The notes under the pieces are model-generated. The model had not been told where the DNA came from and ran no database searches. It was given only the letters and a program-made list of their open reading frames with translations. A DNA stretch of 64,000 nt from DATJPR01 sp963843525 (lineage in GTDB: Bacteria; Bacteroidota; Ignavibacteria; UBA10030; UBA6906), in NCBI GenBank assembly GCA_963843525.1, contig CAWJKM010000002.1, positions 124,001 through 188,000 on the forward strand, written 5' to 3'. Positions 17,829 through 28,373 of the stretch are shown here, one piece after another. A program made the translations under genes and the position numbers. Numbering within the stretch: position 1 is the first letter of the stretch; each line of letters starts with the position of its first letter.

Positions 17829-19348
17829 TCAGCGAATGAATGCACTCTCCAGTTCTTGCCTGATCATCATTCCGGGGAGGGAGAAGGAGAAAGCGGTCCC
17901 CACTTTGAGTGCACTGGACACGCTGATTGTGACGCCGTGGATGTCAAGGATTCTCTTCACGATTGCAAGCCCGAGTCCCGACCCGGGCTTGCTGTTTTCC
18001 ATGCTCCGCGCCCCCCGGTGAAACCTGTCGAAAATATGCGGCAATTCCTCAGGCGGAATCCCCAGCCCTGTGTCGGAGACGTTGACGTGAACCCCTTCCC
18101 CTTCACGGGCAAGGGAGATGGTAATAGTCCCGCCCTCGGGCGTGTAATTAATGGCGTTGTCAAGAAGATTCTGAAAAACCCGTTCGATGAGACTGATGTC
18201 TGCGTACACCTGCGGGAGCTTGCGGGGAAGATCTGTGGCAATGTCTATATGCCGTTCATCGGCGAGGATTCTGTATTTCTGCACCACATCCTGGACCAGC
18301 TCTGCGACCGAGAAGTGTTCAAGTTTGGGGAGGGTCTGCTTCGCTTCGAGTTTGGAAAGTTCGAGGAGCTCTTCGACGAGCTTCTTCAAACGCTCAGTGC
18401 TCTGAAGAACTGTCCGGAGGTATTTTTTCCTCTGTTCATCGGTGAGCATCGTATCCTTCATCAGGATGGTTTCCACATAGCCATGGATGGACACGAGAGG
18501 CGTCCGCAGGTCGTGCGAGACATTTGCGACCAGATCCCGGCGAAGCGTATCCATGGTCTTGATCTCCTCGAGCTGCCGGACCATGGTGTCGGCCATTTCG
18601 TTGAACGCAACTGCAAGCTCATTGAATTCAGGCGTTGAGCTGGGAGGAATCCTCACGGAGTGATCGCCGCTCTGGAACCTCCTCACGAGGGCGATGGCTT
18701 TTCGCAGACTGCGTGTCACCAGTCCGAACGCGAACAAACCCAGGACAGCAGCCCCGATCAACGTCAGGCTCATGGTCCGGAATCCCAGGCGAAGGATATA
18801 ACTTCCGAGAAGCATGTGGAAGGATGAATCAAACTCTTCGCCTCCCAGGATTACATACAGGTACCCCTCGATGTCGTTATTCCGGGTGATGGCGGCCGCA
18901 GAAAACACTTTTTCACGGTTGACGCCACGGGGATCGTCGCCCATCTGAAATGACGTTCCGCCGTTCCGGAGGAATGCCTCAATCGGGCCAAGGCTGACCG
19001 TTGTTCTTTTGATGACGCTATCGGGCGCGGAATACGCGATGATCGCTCCCTGCGGGTTGAGGAGATAGACCTCCAGGCTGGGGTTGATCATCATGACGTC
19101 GCTGAAGAGTCTCTTCAGAGCCGCTTGATCGACAATTCCCCGGTTGATAAGATGAACGCGGGCGGCGACGTACGGCGCCACAGTCGCATTAAGCTTCTGG
19201 CTTGCCTCCTGATAGTACATTTCCGCGGTGTAGGTGGTGATATACACGGAGGCGAGAGCGAGGACCGCCAGGATGACCAGCAGGATTCCGGAGAGCTTCC
19301 AGTACAGACCTCTGAATCGCCGGAGGATATGTGTGAAGGTGTCCGGTA

Positions 19349-19352
<4 letters not shown>
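17829..19352 (-). CDS. HAMP-containing sensor histidine kinase (EnvZ/PhoR type)
   Basis: A 507-residue membrane kinase. Transmembrane helices at about 20-42 and 190-212 flank an extracytoplasmic sensor region, followed by HAMP (about 213-265). The HisKA phosphoacceptor is H280 in ANVSHDLRTPL, the N box is NLLDNAINYTPEGG, and the G boxes are DTGLGIPPEEL and GSGLGLAIV. The start overlaps the stop of the upstream response regulator by four bases, so the pair is translationally coupled. The signal is unknown. Confidence 0.95.
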
Positions 19353-20125
<773 letters not shown>

Positions 20126-20319
20126 AGGAATATTCCCTGTAAATGTCAGCCCTCTATATACGCAGGAAGAATCACGAAAGTATCACGACTCCGGAGCAGA
20201 AAAAAGAACAAATCCGTGAGGGTTCCGGGATGACGATTCGATATCCTGGAGCCGTCAATTTTTCCGCGTGCTTCTCCATTCGCACGTTTCGAACCATCAA
20301 CTTCCATGGAGGTAGTTTC

Positions 20320-21513
20320 ATGCACCATCTCAAGTTTCTGTATGCTCTCGGTCTTCTGGGGGCGGTTCTGATTTCCGGATGCCAGGATCATTCCTCGATG
20401 AATACGGTCACCGGTCCGGAAGCCGGAGTAGCTCCCGACGCGAACGTTGCTGCCGGGGTCGCCGCAGACGGTGGCTCTCTGGCGCACTTCGATGGCGAAG
20501 GCGCGGTATACACATTGTCAAACAGCGCGACGGGAAACTCCATCCTGCGCTACGCAGGAAGCGGTAATGGACCTCTGACGATGACCGGGGAATTCTCTAC
20601 CGGAGGGAAAGGAACGGGAAGCGGCCTCGGCAGTCAAGGGTCTCTGGTCAGACAGGGTAATATGTTTTACGCCGTGAACGCGGGGAGCGATGAAATCTCC
20701 GTGATGCGTGAGACAGGCGGCGCATTGCAGTTGATCGCGAAAGTAGCCTCCGGTGGGACCATGCCCATCAGTCTCACCGTGCGTGGCGACCTGCTCTATG
20801 TCCTCAATGCCGGCGGGGAGGGGAATATTTCCGGTTTCCGCGGAGCGTCCTCAGGACGCCTGCGAAGTCTCCACGGTTCTACACGGCCGCTGAGTGGAAG
20901 CGGTGTCGGTCCGGCTCAGATCGAATTCAACCCCAGCGGTAGAGTGCTGGTCGTGACGGAGAAAAACACGAATAAAATCGACACATACCGGGTGGGCTTC
21001 TCCGGGCTGGCCATCGGTCCCAACGTCCAGAATTCCACGGGTGACACCCCGTTCGGATTCGAGTTCACCCCACGGGGACAACTCATCGTGTCGGACGCAT
21101 TCGGCGGCGCAGCAGGACAGAGCTCACTTTCTTCCTATCGGGTGGGTTTCGGCGGATCGCTCGACCTGATCACCGGTCCGGTGAACAACGGACAGGCCGC
21201 AGCCTGCTGGGTGGTGGTCACAGACAACGGTCGGTTTACCTATACGACGAATGCCGGGACGAACAACATCTCGGGATACCAGGTCCGTGCAGACGGCGGC
21301 CTCGTGCTGTTCCATGATGGCGGGGTCACAGCGACAAGTGATGCGTCACCGATCGACGCTTCGCTCTCGACCGGCTCGAAAGTTCTGTACGTTTTGAATG
21401 CCGGCGGGCATTCCATCACCTCCTATCGCGTCAACCGCGTCACAGGTGCGCTCATATCATTGGGGAAGGCTATGGGCCTCCCCTCAGGCACGGTGGGACT
21501 GGCGGCGATGTAG
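20320..21513 (+). CDS. Lactonase-like seven-bladed beta-propeller lipoprotein
   Basis: A 397-residue lipoprotein. A strong ribosome binding site (TGGAGGTAGTTTC) precedes the ATG at 20320, and the signal ends in the lipobox LISGC. The mature protein has repeated blades such as LYVLNAGGEGNISGFR, VLVVTEKNTNKIDTYRV and LYVLNAGGHSITSYRVN, typical of the lactonase / YVTN-like propeller group. These proteins are often annotated 6-phosphogluconolactonase-like, but an exported lipoprotein form is unlikely to serve the pentose phosphate pathway. Role unknown. Confidence 0.8.
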   Translation: MHHLKFLYALGLLGAVLISGCQDHSSMNTVTGPEAGVAPDANVAAGVAADGGSLAHFDGEGAVYTLSNSATGNSILRYAGSGNGPLTMTGEFSTGGKGTGSGLGSQGSLVRQGNMFYAVNAGSDEISVMRETGGALQLIAKVASGGTMPISLTVRGDLLYVLNAGGEGNISGFRGASSGRLRSLHGSTRPLSGSGVGPAQIEFNPSGRVLVVTEKNTNKIDTYRVGFSGLAIGPNVQNSTGDTPFGFEFTPRGQLIVSDAFGGAAGQSSLSSYRVGFGGSLDLITGPVNNGQAAACWVVVTDNGRFTYTTNAGTNNISGYQVRADGGLVLFHDGGVTATSDASPIDASLSTGSKVLYVLNAGGHSITSYRVNRVTGALISLGKAMGLPSGTVGLAAM

Positions 21514-21520
21514 CGGGGAA

Positions 21521-21580
21521 GGCAGTAGGAGGAAGTAAGCAGTAGGCAGTAAGCAGTAAGCAGTAGGAGTAGGCAGAAAG
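21521..21580 (+). repeat. Period-7 tandem repeat, consensus GCAGTAR
   Basis: Exact heptamers GCAGTAG/A occur at 21522, 21539, 21546, 21553 and 21560, followed by the degenerate copies GAGTAG and GCAGAAA. The tract starts eight bases after the stop of the propeller lipoprotein. It resembles the short tandemly repeated sequences with heptanucleotide periodicity known from several bacterial genomes. No function is evident. Confidence 0.8.
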
Positions 21581-21750
21581 CGCTATGCGGGGGGCGAAGG
21601 GCATGGAGGGGGCTCTTTGCCACCCGCAGGCGTGTCTCTCGATTGTCGCGTGGCTTCCACACACCTCAATTTTTCAGAACGACGATTCATACTTGACAAT
21701 CGCTTCCTTCAACCATACTTTGACCACACACGTTCCTGAAGGAAGCTCCT

Positions 21751-21981
21751 ATGGCTCTGAAAGTCATCACGTTGCCGCACCATGGAAAGGTTGTCCTCGA
21801 CCCTGAGACTCTTGTCGCGTTGTGGAAAGATGAGAAGATCACGGTCCAGTCAAACTACTACTGGCGGTTTATCCAGATATCGACTGTCCATGGCATCGTG
21901 GCATCGCTTGCCTACAACGCCTCGAAGACCGAACGTCTCGAAGAAGACTACAGAACGTTGATCAATGCGCTTGGTCTGTAG
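21751..21981 (+). CDS. Small conserved-looking hypothetical protein
   Basis: A 76-residue soluble protein with mixed charge and no recognised family. A good ribosome binding site (GAAGGAAGCTCCT) precedes the ATG. Its last 20 bases overlap the 3' end of the convergent RlmD-like gene. The regular amphipathic pattern and the ribosome binding site argue for a real gene. Confidence 0.6.
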   Translation: MALKVITLPHHGKVVLDPETLVALWKDEKITVQSNYYWRFIQISTVHGIVASLAYNASKTERLEEDYRTLINALGL

Positions 21982-23416
21982 TCCGGGCCAGCAGAACGAC
22001 GTTCTCGATGTGATAGGTATGGGGGAACATGTCGAGCGGCTGGACCTGCCGGATCGCATACGTTCCGCTTTCGGTGAGGATCTTCAGATCCCGTGCCTGC
22101 GTCGCGGGATTGCAGCTCACGTACACAATGCGCTGAGCGCCAAGCGTGAGCACCTGTCGGGTGACCGCTTCGTGCATCCCGCTCCGGGGCGGATCGAGAA
22201 TCACGACATGAGGATCCGGATGTGATGCGCGCCAGGAGGCGTCCTTCGTCAAACGATCCTTGAGGTCCCCGAGAAGAAATGTGCAGTTGCCGACCCCGTT
22301 GAAATCCGCGTTGCGATGCGCATCCTCGACAGCCTGCGGAACGGATTCGATGCCTACCACCTCCTGCGCCTGATCTGCAAGATGGAGTGCAATACTCCCC
22401 GTTCCTGAATACAGATCAAACACGACCTCATGGCCGCTCAGCCCCGCCATCGAACGGACAACTTCATACAGGCGTTCCGCCTGTTCGGTATTCGTCTGGA
22501 AAAACGAGTTGGCGGAAATGCGATACTTCCGCCGGCCGATCATTTCCATAATCGATCCGGGTCCGTGGTAGACCTTTTCATACTCCCCCACGGCAACCTG
22601 TGATTTCCGTTCTGTGATGTTGTTCACGATCGTCGTGATGGAAGGGAGCTCATTCAGGAGTTGGGCGGCGTAGTCGGAGACAACGTCGGGGCGATCATCG
22701 GAGGTGACAAGGTTCACCATCCGCTCGCCGGTATGGCGGCTTTCGCGGACGACAAGATTGCGGAGGTAGCCGGTATGAGATTTTGTGGAGTACACAGTGA
22801 GGCCGCGCTCACGTGCGAATTGCCGGGTGAGGTTGACGATGCGCGTGCTCGTCTCCGACTGGAGGAGGCAGCTGTCGACATCAAGGACCCGGTCGAATCG
22901 CTCGGGAATGTGCAGGCCCAGCGCCCAATCGGTGATCGTCCCATCGTTCCCTTCGGCCTGCACGCGTCCCGAGTCAGCCCCGCCGAGCATCTCCGAGGTT
23001 GAACGCCAGCGGGCTCCGAAAGAGAACTCCATCTTGTTCCTGTAAAACAGCGTCCGTTCTGCGCCGACGGTGGGGAGGACCTCGATGCCTCTGAACCCCC
23101 CGATCCGCTCAAGGGCGTCGAGAACATGCTGTCGCTTGTAGGCGATTTGCACCGGGTATGAAAGTTGCTGCCACTTGCACCCACCGCACACGCCAAAGTG
23201 CTTGCACGGCGCCGGCACGCGATCGGGAGACGGGTGAATCAGCCGGGTGAAATCGGCCTCCAGAAATTGCTTTTTGATCTTCGTGAGGCGAACCGTTCCC
23301 GTGTCCCCGGGCACACCTCCGCGCACAAAGACCACGAGCCCATCCATATGCGCGATGGTCTTCCCTTCGAACGCCGCATTCTCGAGCGTGAGCGTAATTT
23401 CGTCTCCGCGCTGCAT
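21962..23416 (-). CDS. rlmD: RlmD/RumA-type 23S rRNA (uracil-C5)-methyltransferase
   Basis: A 484-residue class I SAM-dependent RNA methyltransferase. The N-terminal TRAM domain (about 1-60) is followed by the Fe-S cysteines C71, C77 and C80 in CKHFGVCGGC, a central domain, and the catalytic domain with FDLYSGTGSIALHLA (SAM), VILDPPRSGMHE and the nucleophile motif VSCNPATQARDL. It methylates a uridine of 23S rRNA; the exact position (U1939, U747 or both) cannot be fixed from sequence. The ATG at 23416 has GGGGTGA upstream and lies seven bases after the ABC-F gene. Confidence 0.9.
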   Translation of the reverse strand: MQRGDEITLTLENAAFEGKTIAHMDGLVVFVRGGVPGDTGTVRLTKIKKQFLEADFTRLIHPSPDRVPAPCKHFGVCGGCKWQQLSYPVQIAYKRQHVLDALERIGGFRGIEVLPTVGAERTLFYRNKMEFSFGARWRSTSEMLGGADSGRVQAEGNDGTITDWALGLHIPERFDRVLDVDSCLLQSETSTRIVNLTRQFARERGLTVYSTKSHTGYLRNLVVRESRHTGERMVNLVTSDDRPDVVSDYAAQLLNELPSITTIVNNITERKSQVAVGEYEKVYHGPGSIMEMIGRRKYRISANSFFQTNTEQAERLYEVVRSMAGLSGHEVVFDLYSGTGSIALHLADQAQEVVGIESVPQAVEDAHRNADFNGVGNCTFLLGDLKDRLTKDASWRASHPDPHVVILDPPRSGMHEAVTRQVLTLGAQRIVYVSCNPATQARDLKILTESGTYAIRQVQPLDMFPHTYHIENVVLLARTTDQAH

Positions 23417-23423
23417 TGAATCG

Positions 23424-25427
23424 TCACCCCTTTCCGCTGCGCGTGGAACGGCCGGCAGGCAAGGCATCGGCCTTCGTTTCGACGGAGGACTCAACCTCTT
23501 CGAGGCGTTTCGCAAGCTCGCCCCACTTGAAGTATTCATCCCCCAATTGTTCCTGGACCTCTTTGTATCGCGCCGAAACCGCTTTGACGTGTTCCCCTTC
23601 TTTATAGAATTCGGGATCCGCCATCTGGCGTTCGATGCCCGCCTTTTCCTTCTCGTGCATGGCAATGACCCGCTCCAGGCTGTCGATCTTGTCGCGAATG
23701 GGTTTTGTCAGGCGGTAGCGTTCCTGGCGCAATTGCGCCTCGTACCGTTTGCGCTCCTTTTCCCCCATCGTCCCGTTTGTGCGCGCGGTGCCATGGCCGG
23801 CGGGTGACGACGCATCGCGTTCCGCCTTTTTCTTCTCGATGTAGTCACTCAGTGTCCCGGGATACACTCTGATGCCCCCGTGCGCGAACTCGACAATCTT
23901 GTTCACGATAGGGTCCAGGAAGTCACGGTCGTGGGAAACGATGACAAAACTCCCGTCGTATTCGTCGAGGGCATCCTGCAGAACCCCCTTCGATCGCATG
24001 TCCAGATGATTTGTGGGCTCGTCCATCACGAGCAGGTTTCCGGGCAGCAGCAACATTTTCGCGAGGGCGAGCCTGCTTTTTTCGCCGCCGGAGAGGACCT
24101 TGACCTTCTTGAACACGTCGTCGCCGTGGAACAGAAAACAGCCAAGAAGGGTGCGGAGCTGACGCCGGGTTCCCCCTTCAGCGACGCTTTCCACCGTCTG
24201 GAGGACATCGAACTCTGGATTCAGCTCTTCCGCCTGGTGCTGGGCGAAGTAGGAAATCAGGACGTTGTGGCCGACCTGACGCTCGCCGCGATCCGCCTGC
24301 TCCAGGCCTGCAATAATCCGCGATAACGTGGATTTTCCCGCTCCGTTCACGCCAACGAACGCAATTCGATCGCCCCGGTAAATATCGAGCGAGAGGCCTT
24401 CGAACACAGTAAGATCACCATACTGCTTCGCCACGTTGACAAGCTCCATCACCACTCTCCCGGAGGGGCTCGCCGGGGGAAAAGAAAAATTGATGGCCCC
24501 CTCTTCATCTTCCAGCTGGACCAGCTCCATCCGTTCCAGCATTTTCACCCTGCTCTGGACCTGCCGGGCCTTCGTGGCCTTGTAGCGGAACCGTTCAATG
24601 AACCGTTCCGTCTGCTTGATCTGTGCCTGTTGGTTTTCGAACGCCGCGATCTGTTGCTCCATCCTCTGGGCGCGCAGCTCCTGAAACATGGTGTAGTTGC
24701 CTGCGTATTCCGTGAGCGAGCCCATGCTGAGTTCATAGATCTTCAGCACCATCGTATCGAGGAACCGCCGGTCGTGCGAAACGATGATCACGGCCCCTTC
24801 ATAGGATTGGAGATACTCCTCCAGCCATTGGAGCGACTCGAGGTCAAGGTGGTTCGTGGGTTCGTCGAGCAGCAGAAGAGAGGGTTGCTGGAGAAGCAGT
24901 TTTGCAAGCGCGATGCGCATCTGCCATCCGCCGCTGAACTCCCCGGTATCGCGGGAGAAATCGGTCTCGCGAAAACCCAACCCTTTCAGCACCTTCTCGA
25001 TCGTGCCTTTCATCCGGAACGCATCGGACGCTTCTATTTTGTGCTGGAGCTCGCCGTACAGTTCGAGGAGCTCACGGAACTCGTCGGACTCGTGGTTATC
25101 CAGTTCGGCCATCCGTTCATGGACATCGTCCAGTCGCGCCTGGGTGTCCAGAATGTCGCCGAACACCGATTCCGCTTCGGCGTAGAGCGATCGGCCCTGT
25201 GTGGCGGTCCCTTCCTGGGCCAGGTACCCGGCCGAGACATATTTCGCTTTATTGACCGACCCGCTGTCCGCCTCCATTTCACCGACGAGAATCTTCAGGA
25301 GCGTGGTCTTCCCTGCTCCATTGGAGCCTACCAGGCCGATGCGATCGCGCGGATCGATACGGAAGGAGACTTCGTTGAAGAGAATCCTTCCGCCAAACTG
25401 CAGGGATACGTTGGTTGCGGAGATCAT
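23424..25427 (-). CDS. ABC-F family ATP-binding protein
   Basis: A 667-residue soluble protein with two ABC ATPase domains and no membrane segments. The first has GSNGAGKTTLLK and LLLDEPTNHLD with the signature FSGGWQMR, and the second has GVNGAGKSTLSR, LSGGEKSRLALAK and VMDEPTNHLD. A linker of about 80 residues lies between them, and a C-terminal coiled coil (about 560-650, Lys/Glu-rich) follows. This is the Uup/YheS-like or EttA-like layout of translation factors acting on the ribosome. The specific subfamily is not certain. It precedes the rRNA methyltransferase, a fitting ribosome-related neighbour. Confidence 0.92.
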   Translation of the reverse strand: MISATNVSLQFGGRILFNEVSFRIDPRDRIGLVGSNGAGKTTLLKILVGEMEADSGSVNKAKYVSAGYLAQEGTATQGRSLYAEAESVFGDILDTQARLDDVHERMAELDNHESDEFRELLELYGELQHKIEASDAFRMKGTIEKVLKGLGFRETDFSRDTGEFSGGWQMRIALAKLLLQQPSLLLLDEPTNHLDLESLQWLEEYLQSYEGAVIIVSHDRRFLDTMVLKIYELSMGSLTEYAGNYTMFQELRAQRMEQQIAAFENQQAQIKQTERFIERFRYKATKARQVQSRVKMLERMELVQLEDEEGAINFSFPPASPSGRVVMELVNVAKQYGDLTVFEGLSLDIYRGDRIAFVGVNGAGKSTLSRIIAGLEQADRGERQVGHNVLISYFAQHQAEELNPEFDVLQTVESVAEGGTRRQLRTLLGCFLFHGDDVFKKVKVLSGGEKSRLALAKMLLLPGNLLVMDEPTNHLDMRSKGVLQDALDEYDGSFVIVSHDRDFLDPIVNKIVEFAHGGIRVYPGTLSDYIEKKKAERDASSPAGHGTARTNGTMGEKERKRYEAQLRQERYRLTKPIRDKIDSLERVIAMHEKEKAGIERQMADPEFYKEGEHVKAVSARYKEVQEQLGDEYFKWGELAKRLEEVESSVETKADALPAGRSTRSGKG

Positions 25428-25477
25428 AATTGTACAAGATACGAAAAAGACGGGAGGAGGAACAGGGGGGAAACAGC

Positions 25478-25520
25478 CCACCTGTCAATTGTCAACGCAA
25501 GAGTGACAACTGACAGGTGG
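25478..25520. repeat. Long inverted repeat between ABC-F and GalT-like genes
   Basis: Arms of 17 bases (25478-25494 and 25504-25520) pair with a single mismatch around a nine-base loop. Each arm also shows heptamer-like wording (CTGTCAA TTGTCAA; TGACAAC TGACAGG). No T-tract follows on either strand, so a simple intrinsic terminator is doubtful. It lies just downstream of the GalT-like gene on its transcribed strand and may mark its 3' end. Confidence 0.6.
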
Positions 25521-25536
25521 AGAGGTCAGCTCCGGT

Positions 25537-26856
25537 TCATTTCATGTAATATTTCAGGGGGTTCGGATCCACCCGGCACTCCTCCGCGATGCGGAGCCAG
25601 GCGATGCGTTTCTCGTCACGCAGCTTATAGAGGTTCGGTACGAGCTTGTCCCGCAATTCGATCGGGGTGAGCGGGTTGATAAAAATGCTGGTCCCGCCCT
25701 CGAAGCCCGCAGGGACCGTCACGCGCCATTTAATCAGAATATGCCAGGGCATCTTGTACACAGCGTCGATCGGTGTGTAATACCACTCCTCGTTGCAGGA
25801 AATCTGTGGTCCCATCGCGGCATGAATGGCATGCGCGAGATCGGCGACGCCGCGTATTTCATCGTCATTGTGTTCGTAGGGCCGACCCGGCTGACCGCGC
25901 GAATAAATCTCAATGGTAGGATAGCGGTGGCCGATACCGGCGACCGCTATCGCAAAATCGTTCTCGGCGAAAATCAGATTGTGGTGGGCGGCGAAATTCG
26001 CCCCGAACTCATTGAACACATTCGCATCTTCACGCACCATCTTGATCTGGTTCTGAATCGATGCTCCCCACTCGTCCAGCGAGACAAGTTGCTTGTGGAG
26101 ATGGTCGAACGAAGCGCCCGCAGGTCTCAGCCAGTTTTGAAACACGCTCACATAGCGCACATACCGGTTCGTCTGCGTGATGTCGAGCATGGCATCGATG
26201 GCAAGGCGGAAATACCGGAAATGCTCGTCGGGTGCCATGTTTCCGGAGGCAAACACCTCCGAATCGAACTTGGCGTCCGGACGATAATGCCGCCTGGCGA
26301 TAATGAGTTCGTGCCCTCCCCCGAAAAATGCGTCCGCAATGGCGAATTTCTCATTCAGGGGGATCTTGTCGATCTGCTCGTCGGTCTTCCCTTCCTGGCG
26401 GAGTTTGTAGGTGATAATGTCGGTGATATGTTTCAAGCCTGTCGGGTTTGCGAGGTAGTCTTCGCGCCAACGCTGCCTGCTGGCGGGGACTTTGAAAGCA
26501 TAGTTTTTCCGCCAGTAGTCGAGAGTGACAATCTCAAACATATTTCCGCAACGGCGGAACTCCGCCTGCGTTTCAAAGTACCGGTCGGGCGGAAGGGTGT
26601 CGAGACGTTCCCAGCGCCCGTCCGACGAACGGACAAGACGCGACTTTTCCGGTGCTGTCTCGTAATACCGGCCGGCGCAAAAGCTGCAAGCATCTTCCGG
26701 GGTATGGATTTCCAGAGGCTTGGCCGTCGACGGGACCTCGTTGGTGATCGGTTTGCTCTTCCGTCCGGGGACAGCCCACACCTCGGTGCCCGTGAACGGG
26801 TTCACCTGCTTCACCGTTCCATCGGGCATGATATTGTAGAAGTTCACTGATTGCAT
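25537..26856 (-). CDS. DUF4921 protein, galactose-1-phosphate uridylyltransferase-like
   Basis: A 439-residue cytosolic protein of the HIT/GalT fold group. Key visible parts are a possible metal site CSFCAGRYYE, the GGGHELIIARRHY segment, and GASFDHLHKQLVSL, whose H-x-H resembles the GalT/HIT active site (H-x-H of the nucleotidyl-transfer centre). Its length and order fit DUF4921. It may act as a nucleotidyl-transferase or phosphorylase on sugar phosphates. The adjacent phosphohexomutase and enolase support a sugar-phosphate role. Start at 26856 is set by GGGAGAAGTA. Substrate unknown. Confidence 0.75.
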   Translation of the reverse strand: MQSVNFYNIMPDGTVKQVNPFTGTEVWAVPGRKSKPITNEVPSTAKPLEIHTPEDACSFCAGRYYETAPEKSRLVRSSDGRWERLDTLPPDRYFETQAEFRRCGNMFEIVTLDYWRKNYAFKVPASRQRWREDYLANPTGLKHITDIITYKLRQEGKTDEQIDKIPLNEKFAIADAFFGGGHELIIARRHYRPDAKFDSEVFASGNMAPDEHFRYFRLAIDAMLDITQTNRYVRYVSVFQNWLRPAGASFDHLHKQLVSLDEWGASIQNQIKMVREDANVFNEFGANFAAHHNLIFAENDFAIAVAGIGHRYPTIEIYSRGQPGRPYEHNDDEIRGVADLAHAIHAAMGPQISCNEEWYYTPIDAVYKMPWHILIKWRVTVPAGFEGGTSIFINPLTPIELRDKLVPNLYKLRDEKRIAWLRIAEECRVDPNPLKYYMK

Positions 26857-26870
26857 TACTTCTCCCAGAG

Positions 26871-28274
26871 TCAGTGGCTCGTTGCCGAAGTCAAGAGTTG
26901 GTCCACCATGCTCCCACTGGTTCCTTCCGCGTAAAACCGGATCAGCGGCTCGGTTCCGGATGCCCGCACTAGTACCCATCCTCCCTCCACAAAAAACTTG
27001 AAACCGTCAGTGTCTTTCCTGCCTGTAACTTTATAGCCCCCAACGTCCTTTACCCCCTTCTGATACTTTTTCATGATGGCGGTCTTGATCTTCTCGGTGA
27101 CGTGGAGATCGATCCGCTTGAACTCATGGGGGCCGAATTCGTCCATAAGTTCCTGAACCAGCTCGCTCAATTTCTTCCCGCGTGCAGACATCATTTCGCA
27201 GAGCATCAGCCCGAGAAAAATGCCGTCCCGCTCGGGAATGTGCCCCTTCACCCCGAGCCCGCCCGACTCTTCACCCCCGATCAGCACGTCACGTTCCGTC
27301 ATCATTCGGCAGATATATTTGAACCCGATCGGCGTCTCCACCATCTGGAGGCCATACTTCCTGCATTGATCATCCACCATCTGGGTCACCGAGAACGATT
27401 TCACAACATCGCCGCGCAACCCTTTTTGTTCGTAGAGGTACTTCAGCAAGAGGGAAAAGATTCTGTGCGAGTCGACAAAATTCCCGCGTTCATCAACCGC
27501 TCCGATCCGGTCCGCATCACCGTCGGTGGCGATCCCGATATCGTAACCGTCTTCCTTCACCATCTTCATGAGGTCGGCAAGATTCGCCGCAAGGGGTTCG
27601 GGATTGATGCCGCCAAAAGACGGGTTGAAGACCTTATGGATCTGCTTGATGCCGGGGAAAATATTGTCCAGGACTCCCTGTCCCGCGCCGTGCATCACGT
27701 CGTAGGCGATCTTGATCCCCGAGGTGCGGATCCTCTCCAGGTCAATTTTTGTGGCCAGATCGTCGAGGTATCGCCGGCGCATGCTCATGGATTGCACTTT
27801 ACCTTTTGCGAGGAGCTGCGCCAGTGAGAATTTCAGCGGAGGGAGCGATTTCAGCTTCATCACCTTTGCCAGCTCTTTTTCCACGCGGGCGATCATCTCG
27901 GGATGTGCCGGTCCGCCGAAATCTCCCTTGATTTTGAACCCGTTGTATTTCGGCGGGTTGTGACTTGCGGTGATGACGATCCCCCCTGCGGCATTTTCCA
28001 TCTTTGTCAGCAGGGAGACCATGGGGGTACTCACGAGACTGTCGGCGAGTTTGACCTTGATCCCGCTGTTGGCAAGAACTTCCGCAGTTCGTTCGGCAAA
28101 CTCCCGTGACATGAACCGGGCGTCATACCCGATGACGATTCCATTCCGGATCTTCTTGTGGTTCTTGAAATACCGGCCTGTCGCGAACGCGACGCGGTCA
28201 AGATTCGCAAAGGTAAAATCGTCCGCGATGACGGCGCGCCACCCGTCAGTGCCGAATTTGATGGTGCTTCCCAT
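26871..28274 (-). CDS. Phosphoglucomutase/phosphomannomutase family protein
   Basis: A 467-residue alpha-D-phosphohexomutase that interconverts sugar 1- and 6-phosphates. The phosphoserine loop is TASHNPPKYNGFKI with S104, the Mg2+ loop is DGDADRIGAVD, the sugar-binding loop is GGEESGGL, and the phosphate-binding loop is RASGTEPLIRF. All four domains are present and the length is normal. Sequence alone does not tell glucose from mannose specificity. It lies between enolase and the GalT-like gene on the same strand, 14 bases upstream of the latter. Confidence 0.93.
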   Translation of the reverse strand: MGSTIKFGTDGWRAVIADDFTFANLDRVAFATGRYFKNHKKIRNGIVIGYDARFMSREFAERTAEVLANSGIKVKLADSLVSTPMVSLLTKMENAAGGIVITASHNPPKYNGFKIKGDFGGPAHPEMIARVEKELAKVMKLKSLPPLKFSLAQLLAKGKVQSMSMRRRYLDDLATKIDLERIRTSGIKIAYDVMHGAGQGVLDNIFPGIKQIHKVFNPSFGGINPEPLAANLADLMKMVKEDGYDIGIATDGDADRIGAVDERGNFVDSHRIFSLLLKYLYEQKGLRGDVVKSFSVTQMVDDQCRKYGLQMVETPIGFKYICRMMTERDVLIGGEESGGLGVKGHIPERDGIFLGLMLCEMMSARGKKLSELVQELMDEFGPHEFKRIDLHVTEKIKTAIMKKYQKGVKDVGGYKVTGRKDTDGFKFFVEGGWVLVRASGTEPLIRFYAEGTSGSMVDQLLTSATSH

Positions 28275-28320
28275 GAGTACTCCCCAAAAGAGTCGAAGAA
28301 ATTGTCGCTAGGAGGCCGTG

Positions 28321-28356
28321 AAAGAAGAGAGGGATGAGCGGTGGCCGCATCATCCC
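28321..28356 (-). terminator. Probable intrinsic terminator after enolase
   Basis: On the minus strand GGGATGA and GCGG pair with CCGC and TCATCCC around a three-base loop with one bulge (28331-28356), and are followed by TCTCTTCTTTC. It lies 18 bases after the enolase stop and 47 bases before the phosphohexomutase start. The T-tract is interrupted, so termination may be partial. Confidence 0.5.
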
Positions 28357-28373
28357 TCCGGAGGATAGCCGGC

